From Panopea generosa (Eukaryota; Mollusca; Bivalvia; Adapedonta; Hiatellidae), in assembly GCA_029582155.1 (NCBI GenBank), contig CM055908.1:16479352-16543351 (forward strand): 64,000 bases of DNA, in the 5' to 3' direction. The translations under genes and the position numbers were made by a program. The notes beneath the pieces are model-generated. The model worked only from the letters and a program-made list of their open reading frames with translations, was not told where the DNA came from and did not search any database. Below, one piece after another: positions 56,525-64,000 of this stretch; within the stretch, counting starts at the first letter, position 1; every line of letters starts with the position of its first letter.

Positions 56525-57310
56525 TATATAAAATCCATGCCTTCCAACCGCCATAATGTATACAATCTAAGCTTTCCCACGTCATAATGTATACAATCCA
56601 TGCCCCCCTCCCCCCCACCCCCCATCGTCATAATGTATACAATCTATTCCTTCAAACCGTGATAATGTATACAATCCATGCCCCACATCGTCATAATGTA
56701 TACAATCCATGCCTTCCAACCGTCATAATGTATACAATCCATGCCCCCCATCGTCATAATGTATACAATCCATGCCCCCCCCCATTCGTCATAATGTATA
56801 CAATATATTCCTTCCAACCGTAATAATGTATACAAGCCATGCCCCCCATCGTCATAATGTATACAATCCATACCCCCCCCCCCCCCCCCCCATCGTCATA
56901 ATGTTTACAATCTATTCCTTCCAACCGTCATAATGTATACAATCCATGCCCCCCATCGTTATAATGTATACAATCTATTCCTTCCAACCGTCATAATGTA
57001 TACAATCCATGCCCCCCCCCACCCCCCCCCCATCGTCATAATGTTTACAATCTATTCCTTCCAACCGTCATAATGTATACAATCTATTCCTTCCAACCGT
57101 CATAACGTATACAATCCATGCCCTCCCATCGTCAGAATGTATATAGTCCATGCCCTCCAATCGTCATAATGTATACAATCCATGCCTTCTCGCCGTCATA
57201 TTGTATACAATATATACCTTCCAACCGTCATAATAGATATAATTCATGCCCTCCCATATATATAACGTATACAATCCATGCCCTCACACCGTCATAATGT
57301 ATGTAGACAT
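56525..57310. repeat. Minisatellite with C-rich runs (palindrome spacer)
   Basis: About 25 units of CATAATGTATACAATCCATG plus a variable C-run plus ATCGT, or CATAATGTATACAATCTATT plus CCTTCCAACCGT. C-runs reach 10 or more at several sites (56765, 56872, 57010). The two subtypes alternate irregularly. Confidence 0.9.
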
Positions 57311-57434
57311 ATTGGATACTGTTCCCAAACGCTTCTATCAAATGTGCCATTTGATACGAAAATTAAATTAATCGAAGTCTTTGAGGTGTAAACCCACCAT
57401 TGACTTTTGTTTTTTATTCTATAGTAGGCTTGTA

Positions 57435-57545
57435 ATTCATTCAGAGACCCAATGAAAGAAGTGAAACTTATATTTTACTGTTTGTAAACCTCTGCACCAC
57501 CAAATATGATGAGAAAAGTAGGTGTCATCTGTCATATAAAAGACA
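57435..57545. repeat. Dispersed repeat, inverted relative to 8270-8365
   Basis: AATGAAAGAAGTGAAACTTA and AAACCTCTGCACCACCAAAT are reverse complements of blocks in gene 1 intron 2. Confidence 0.5.
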
Positions 57546-57628
57546 AAAAATGACAACATACAATCTCCAAATTATATTTTATTTTTGATTTTGTTTCTGT
57601 TTGCTCATATTCAAGACATGGGAAAAAA

Positions 57629-57690
57629 GAGATTCGAGGAATAAAAAGTAGTCCCTGTTGCGTATGAACATATTGGCGGTGACAAACAAT
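57629..57690. repeat. Third copy of a protease intron 6 block
   Basis: AAAGTAGTCCCTGTTGCGTA and ATTGGCGGTGA match the right arm near 60450-60485 in the same orientation, and the left arm near 52800-52850 inverted. It lies outside both arms. Confidence 0.6.
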
Positions 57691-58029
57691 GCAAAGGATA
57701 AGTAGGCTGTGCCTATGCTATAAAGCCTGGCTAAACTGGGCTTATCTGTGGTCGAATATTCTGAGGCTCTGTCTCAATATCGCGTGATTATCACCGCCAT
57801 GGTCGTTATATTTGGATCAGCTTGATCCAACAAATTATGTGAAAATGTTTACCACTTTCTTGCAAACACGTTATATTGTACAATATAATTTACTTTCATT
57901 CACATACATGTAACTGCAAGCGCTATTCATGAGCAGAAAATAGTTTTCGCAAACCATCGTTGAAATATTTAGTTTTCATTTATTCTGTTTCCGACGACAA
58001 CACTCTAAAGATATATCGTCAGCAAAAGT

Positions 58030-58280
58030 AGTGATGCTCTAATCGGAAATGGCGAGCAGGGGTCCTCCACGGCCAAATGTTAAAAGGGCCTTCTCAAGAC
58101 AATTCACCTTTCACCGCCAATGTCGTATGTTTGACTCCCGCTCGCTCCAAAAAACTTTATGTGAGCAAGTTTGCGAGTTACTTGCGGAGAACGGTGGTTC
58201 TACTACCACCAAATAAAACTGAGTATGCCATATATAACATGAAATGTGTTAAAAAAGGGTGTTTAACCCCATGCAAAAAA
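58030..58280 (+). mobile_element. tRNA-derived SINE, family 1, spanning the palindrome junction
   Basis: A decayed head (CCACGGCCAAATGTTAAAAG, box A region; CGTATGTTTGACTCCCGC, box B region), body GTGAGCAAGTTTGCGAGTTA, then GAGTATGCCATATATAACAT and GGTGTTTAACCCC. Only its last part (from 58224) is duplicated in the left arm (55010-55084). Confidence 0.8.
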
Positions 58281-58523
58281 TGGTGAGTATATATGAACAA
58301 AAAACAAACTCGAATCGGCCTGGGTTTACAAGTTTATTTTATAACGCATGATAATTTTGTTGAGTTTTTTTTTTCATACCCTTATTTCTATATAAAGTAC
58401 ACATGTGAGAACGCAGATGCGTCTGTCACATCAAAAGGTGCACGCCACAGTGCATATATCAAATTCAGGTAGTTTGACATCCTTGCATCTATGTCGGTCC
58501 GTCCAAAATGTACACACCACGGT

Positions 58524-58685
58524 CTATATTTTGTTAGCATGGATCCATTCCAAGTAACTTGACACCCTTGTATCTACGGAGTAGCCGTTTCTGCATAGTT
58601 TATGACCAGGTCCAAAGGAAACAATGCCCACTTGCCGGAAAACGTTATTCTTGTCATAGCAACCAACAGCTCCGCCGCTGTCACC
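58524..58685 (-). CDS. Copy of protease exon 7 (intact, part of a broken gene)
   Basis: 162 nt identical to 54624-54785 in reverse complement, including GDSGGA and the stop. Confidence 0.9.
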   Translation of the reverse strand, partial: GDSGGAVGCYDKNNVFRQVGIVSFGPGHKLCRNGYSVDTRVSSYLEWIHANKI

Positions 58686-59659
58686 CTAAATTATAATTGG
58701 TCATAAATTATGTTGGGTTACATTTCTAAGGACAACTATCACACCAACTAAAAGCAACATTGTATCAATAGGAAGATCCTAGAAGGGGGGAAGAAGATTA
58801 TAAGAATACATCATGAGTATCCGTGTGGGATAGAAATATGTCACCCGAGGGGTCGAAACTACATGCATAGACGAGGCCCTGCCGAGTTCCCTGAATGTAT
58901 TTATGACCCAGGGGGTGAGGTTTCTCTATCCTAAATGGATGAACTCATGATGGATTTTTTTTTCTCATTCATCTCAATCAAATGATAGATCTTCGATAAC
59001 CGCCTTCATCACAAACATCGCAAACATTTTCTATTTTTTAATGCGTGTTTAACGCCCAAAATTTCAAAAAGTTACGAAGAAATGGACAATTTAAAGTACA
59101 GAAATTGCACCTGTTATTATCTCCGCGCATTGTTTGTTTAAAAAATTCACTTTAAATATATTTTTTTACGTTTTTCTTGTAGGTAAATATATGACGTTAC
59201 GTCAGATGTTGGCGTACATTGCAAAAAAGCTCGTACTTGTCAATTTTAAAATATCGTCATTTTTCGAAAAGAAAACTAGAAATTTTAAATATGTACCATC
59301 ACATTCAGTTATTTTTTAATCTTTTTAAATACAAAAAATAAAAGAATGAAGTCTCTATCTATATCAAGTGAAAATAAATGTCAAGCCTCGTTGTAACATC
59401 TATAAAATAATGAAAACATTTTGTCGTATTTTTGACAGTTTCTCACTGTTGTTATTTGTTAATTTATATACCGGTTCAAAAGTTCTATCAAAGTACAGTG
59501 GATATTGCCCTAAAATGATAAGACATTCTCGAAAATTGTAATGGTTTTGATCTGACAACAATATAATTTTAAACCCAACTATTTACTGTTTAATACAACA
59601 AATAAGCTACTGATCTTAATGCGTTTAAACATGTGAAATGAACCAACTACATACCTGTG

Positions 59660-60220
59660 TTGAAATGGTGCCCTATATCATACGTACAGTGTAACTGTAC
59701 TGAGTATTGACCTATACCATAATATATTTATATTGTAACTGTTCTGAGTATTGACCTATACAATGTTTGCATTGTAACTGTACTGAGTATTGACCTATAT
59801 CATAGTTAAAGTGTAACTGTACTGAGAATTGACCTATACCATATATACATTGTAACTGTACTGAGTATTGTCTTATACCATATATACATTGTAACTGTAC
59901 TGTGAATTGACATATACCATGTATACATTGCCATTATACTGAGTATTGACCTATACCATATTTACATTGTAACTGTACTGAGTATTGACCTATATAATAT
60001 TTACATTGTTGTTGTACTGAGTATTGACCTATATCATATTTACATTGTAACTGTACTGACTATTGGTATATGCCATATTTACATAGTAACTGTACTGAGT
60101 ATTGACCTATACCATATTTACATTGTAACTGTACTGAGTATTGATCTATACCATATTTTCATTGTAACTGTATTGTGGTTTGACCTATATCACATTTAAT
60201 TTGTAACTGTAATTGATTTC
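59660..60220. repeat. Minisatellite, mirror of 53085-53645
   Basis: Reverse-complement units (CTGAGTATTGACCTATACCA, ATTTACATTGTAACTGTA) in the same order as the left-arm array. Confidence 0.9.
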
Positions 60221-60688
60221 CTATAGTAACGGGGCCCTTCTGCTAGATTACAATCAAAGAACATAAAAGTACTGATAGTCGGATTTTAATAAACAACCAT
60301 TCGCCTTCCTAATTTGATTGATATTATTGTAGTGTTTGGTTTTTATCATACAACATTTTTTTAAAATAAATGATATAATGCAATAATCACAATATTGGTT
60401 GATTTTTTTTCTGTTGGCATATATATATATATAAAATCGAGGAATCCAAAGTAGTCCCTGTTGCGTATGGTCATTTTGGCGGTGATCCACACTACAAAGC
60501 TTGATTAATACGACATTAAAATCTGTTTTAAAACCGAAAAAAAAACACACAAACTTTGAGGTTATCCACGTTTCTAGTACGTTTCTTTGTATCAGTGATG
60601 ATCTATTACGCCATATTGTGTGATTTAACGCCAAAGGAGTCGAGAAAACCGTTCGATAACTAAGAAACATACGTCACAAGATACTTAC

Positions 60689-60841
60689 ATAACATGCAGA
60701 TTGGCCCGGAGTAAACGAACATATGTGCATCTTTGTGTTCACGCGAAGACGGTTTTTCGTTGATTTTGCCTTACACACAGATTTCGCGAATTATGTTTAT
60801 GCTGACCTTCTGCATAACATCCGCCTCTTTTTCCTTTGGTT
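60689..60841 (-). pseudogene. Copy of protease exon 6 with +1 frameshift
   Basis: One extra A in the coding strand after CGCGA makes TGT GTG TAA in frame. Splice sites are intact. Confidence 0.85.
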
Positions 60842-61335
60842 CTGGAAGATTAGACAATGTCTGGTGTCAGTAATATATTGCAAAAGTGACCAAACAGAGG
60901 TTTTATTATTGGAGGCCTAACATTGCTCAATTATATTAACTTCATATTTATGTCGTAATGGTTGCTTTATTTTGTTTATTTTTGCAAAGGCGAGATCATA
61001 TCTGGGGGAAATTACACTGTGACATTTTCCACAAACATTTCTTTTATAGCTCATATTTTATTTTGATAAGCATTGGACATTTAGCTTAACGCTGGACCAA
61101 TCAATGGAAATCATTGTTTATCTATCAATCATTAGTCTGCAATACGAACCCAGCTCTCCTGATTGGGTCCGTTAAATAGCATTGATGGGAAAGCTCCATT
61201 TGAGCACAGTTGATTGGTCAGTTGCTTTAGCTAATTGTTAGGATGACGTCACAGTTTAGTAAGCGTTCAATTGCATAGAAGTCCCTGTATAGAGGTGGAA
61301 TGCTTGCATATTTAAAATAGTTTTATTGCACTCAG

Positions 61336-62071
61336 GAAAAACTGACCTTGAAGAATTTTATAGTTAATCCATTTGGTTTGGATCTTATATGTGTCTTTTA
61401 TCGTCCAAAACTATCTTTAATAACTTCAATAGAAATAAGTAAAAAAACCAGACATTTCAAAGAGCAACATACTTCTAGGTGACTTAATTGAGGATTTGTT
61501 AAATAATTCATATTACAATTTAAAATATATTATGTAGTGGAAAGATTCTTGAAAGACTAGTTTTAAAACTGTGTGACTTCTTTTTGACAAATCAACTATT
61601 GTATAAATATTAGTCCGGCCTTTTATCTGATCACATCAATTAGTCATATCATAATATCTGCCAAACGCTCGATCATAACCATGTATGGTGTTCTGTGCTA
61701 TTTCAAAAGCGTTTGACAGAGTGTGGCGTAAGCGACTGCTTTTCAAACTACGTGAAAACGAAATTAAAGAGAATTTATTAATTGGTTATCAAATTACTTC
61801 TCAAATAAATAGCAAAAACTTGTCATTTACTCTGCAGTATCTGATCTTAAACTAATCACACCAGGGGTTCCAAAAGGCTTTGTCCTTGGACTATTTTTAT
61901 TCCTCATTTACGTTAACTATATTACTGATGCGTTACTTAGTATCACTACATTATATGCTGTTAACAGTTCTCTGTGCCATTCACCAGCAACCATTCAAGT
62001 CATTGCAGGCATAATTAACTACTTCTATACGTTATTTATGAAAATAAAGGGGAAATGTCGAATCTAATGTT
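61336..62071 (+). pseudogene. LINE family A remnant (right arm)
   Basis: Reads [20 protein letters not shown], then RT pieces similar to 18850-19320: [14 protein letters not shown], [17 protein letters not shown], and [17 protein letters not shown] frame-broken text, ending in a 3' UTR with AATCTAATGTTGG and GAAATAAAATATG. It is the same family as 17840-20065, with internal deletions. Confidence 0.7.
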
Positions 62072-62538
62072 GGAAGATCTTGCGGGCCATCCCCATTCAT
62101 TTCTGTAATATAGATAGAAATAAAATATGTTCAAACCACCCGCTTCAACAAAAGTTGAATTACGATACAGTCTGGTAAACGCACTAGGGTACTATGAATT
62201 GTGGGTCAGGTAGGGAGTCTCCGCCCCCTCCCCCCAATAATTGAAACGCTCCCACGCTCATGTTTCATGTTTTTACATTAAGGTATAACAGTCGTAAATG
62301 GAGAAATGTCAGCTACTGGGACATACTACTGGCGCACTGGAATGCATTAACAGATTTACCTAATCAACGTCGGACCTCGCCCCACTCTCTTACGTCTAAA
62401 AGTACTTGGTAGCGTTGTTTTCGCTATTATTATTCGAGACACTTTGAATATGGAATTACGCCGCAAGTAGAAAGGAAAAGAGGAAAAGTAAAAAAGATTG
62501 TAAAATGTTTATAAAAAATTTACAATTCTACAACTTAC

Positions 62539-62610
62539 TTTCATACGTAACACCAAGGCCATGAACCAGACATCGATCACTTCGCATGGCAACCTTGTCA
62601 AATGCTGCAT
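62539..62610 (-). CDS. Copy of protease exon 5 (intact, part of a broken gene)
   Basis: 72 nt identical to 50686-50757 in reverse complement, with both splice sites. Confidence 0.88.
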
Positions 62611-62772
62611 CTACAGAAACATTCACAGCAACAGTGAAAAGAGTATAATATAACAAGCAAATTCAAATACACCGAAATGTAAATAGCAATTATAATACAG
62701 AAAACAATAATAAAAATAGTCATTTTAATGATACAAAGAAGAAAAAAAGAATACTAATGATAATAATAAGAA

Positions 62773-62822
62773 GAAGAAAAAAGAAGAAGAAGAAGAAGAA
62801 GAAGAAGAAGAAGAAGAAGACA
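62773..62822. repeat. (GAA)n microsatellite (right arm)
   Basis: Mirror of the (CTT)n tract in the left arm. Confidence 0.9.
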
Positions 62823-63108
62823 TTTAGAAAAAGAAAGGGGAAAGTTTTGTCGTTTACTGTTACTGTATTTATTTTCTGTAACGTGATTAACAGCAGATTT
62901 ACTTATTATATGATGGTAATAAGCTACACACGTGTTCTTTATTTTGTCCTCCGTGCGTGAAAAGGTGAACTGTTTTGATATCATATTTGCAGAATAACTA
63001 ATACGGAACGTAGAGTAGAATATTATTATACTATTTCAAATACGAAACATTTTTGTATTTAATATATTTAAGATTAATTTGGACAGTTGACTAAATTTAA
63101 GATGATTA

Positions 63109-63333
63109 TACGGTGTCCGATGGGGGCCATCGCGGCATTCGTATTAGTTGAAATAAAGTCGGAAAAAAAAACAAAAGAAAAAAAATGGTGAAAAAGTCGA
63201 AAACAACGAAACAGCGATGATTAAAAGTCAAATTCGTTGTTTCGACTTTTCACCGTGGCAGTTTCGTTGTTTTATTGTTTCTGATTGTCTTAATGTAGTA
63301 AATATGCCACGATGACTCCAATAGGACACCGTA
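63109..63333. mobile_element. Fold-back MITE M4 (right arm)
   Basis: Mirror of 49963-50187, 225 bp, ends TACGGTGTCC and GGACACCGTA. Confidence 0.75.
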
Positions 63334-64000
63334 GTAGTTTTTTTTTTAATTTAGTAGTAGTGTGGTAGTATTTTTACCAAACTATGTACCAGCTCGTTGT
63401 CTGCAGTGTACATTTCTCGATTTGTCTTAAATTACATTAAATATAATTAAAAGTTAATTAATATGTACATACAGTCCAATATAAATTGCTTTGGTGTTAT
63501 CTATCTTTTAATTGAATATGTTTAACTCAGTGCGCCGTGGGGCTTATATGCTTACTGATAATTACGATAAAGAGGTCTCAACCACGTCGCCGTTATGTTT
63601 TCGATCTTAGCTGTAAAACTGCACATTAATATAAAACATCATATAGTATGGATATTTTGTTCAACTTCGATTGTTATTTGTCTATATAGTGTAAAATTCT
63701 TTACTTTTGTTTACCAAATAATTAAATATTAAATTGCGGCCCGCGATAAAGTCACTCATTGGCCCGTATCGGGGTTGTGCTAAAACATTGACGAATAAAA
63801 CGGAAAATGACGACTTGTATACTAACATATTTCTCATAAATAAGATTAACTACATGGATGTAATCAACCATTATCTTCGAATTGAACCCTCGTCTTTGTG
63901 GTTCATTAAAGTTTTTATTATTTTCTGAACAGAAAGTTATAGATGATGCATCTTTAACCCGAAATAGAAAATAAGGAAGACTCAACTTGCCTGTGAGGTT

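Larger units (their letters stand above)
55085..58223. other. Palindrome spacer (3.1 kb)
   Basis: Single-copy centre between the two arms. It holds an AT-rich part (55085-56190, nothing recognised apart from three short GCTGTATTGGGTACA-like units near 55615-55680), two tandem arrays, a dispersed repeat, a 55-bp piece resembling intron 6, and most of a SINE. No gene is seen. Confidence 0.8.
58224..64000. repeat. Right arm of the giant inverted duplication (continues past the window)
   Basis: Near-identical reverse complement of 49295-55084. Differences by eye are sparse substitutions, 1-base indels (for example AATCAATGTGC against AATCAACTGTGC) and a TA tract of about 15 instead of 33 bases. 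It contains a minus-strand copy of the 3' half of the protease gene. The inner edge lies within a SINE tail. Confidence 0.95.
58524..64000 (-). pseudogene. Inverted partial copy of the serine protease gene, frameshifted
   Basis: Minus-strand exons: end of exon 4 (63991-64000, continues outside), exon 5 (62539-62610), exon 6 (60689-60841) and exon 7 (58524-58685). Exons 5 and 7 are identical to the plus-strand gene, splice sites included. Exon 6 is 153 instead of 152 nt: GAA TCT becomes GAAATCT (T-run at 60781-60783 on +), giving REICV and then TAA, before the S1 pocket and catalytic Ser. As read, the copy cannot make active enzyme. The first exons would lie beyond the window. Confidence 0.85.

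Overview
This window is AT-rich eukaryotic (animal) DNA: split genes with canonical GT/AG boundaries, long introns, many tRNA-derived SINEs, fold-back MITEs, decayed non-LTR retrotransposons and an unusually heavy load of minisatellites. The repeat style and the protein types suggest a mollusc, most likely a bivalve. That placement is inference from general appearance, not from a marker gene.

Two real host genes can be reconstructed exon by exon. Gene 1 (+ strand, CDS exons between 1946 and 13766) encodes a 343-residue type I single-pass membrane protein: signal peptide, a Cys-containing ectodomain, one transmembrane helix followed by a juxtamembrane Cys cluster, and a Gln/Pro/Ser-rich tail ending in a PPxY motif (Shisa/CYYR1-like architecture, no clear family). 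Gene 2 (+ strand, CDS exons between 38796 and 54785) encodes a complete 271-residue secreted trypsin-fold serine protease with an intact His/Asp/Ser triad and a Ser at the S1-pocket position. A TATA box lies just upstream and a poly(A) signal just downstream.

The most striking structure is a giant inverted duplication. Bases from about 49295 to 55084 recur as a nearly identical reverse complement at 58224-64000, around a 3.1-kb spacer, and the right arm runs off the window. The arms carry the second half of the protease gene, so a second protease copy lies tail-to-tail on the minus strand. Its exon 6 copy has one extra base that brings an early in-frame stop. The inner breakpoint lies in the tail of a SINE.

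Layout: 1-1900 repeats; 1946-13766 gene 1, with introns holding SINEs, two TTAA-flanked MITEs and two large tandem arrays; 13767-17800 3' flank with a MITE copy whose tail has become a 25-bp satellite; 17840-22350 a dead LINE, a transposon-like exon fragment and a Harbinger-like transposase remnant; 22350-28860 AT-rich with small arrays and a MITE; 28865-33000 two LINEs of one family; 33000-38700 SINEs and old repeats; 38727-54975 protease gene, with a dead mariner transposase in intron 1 and two abutting minisatellites filling most of intron 2; 55085-58223 palindrome spacer; 58224-64000 right arm.
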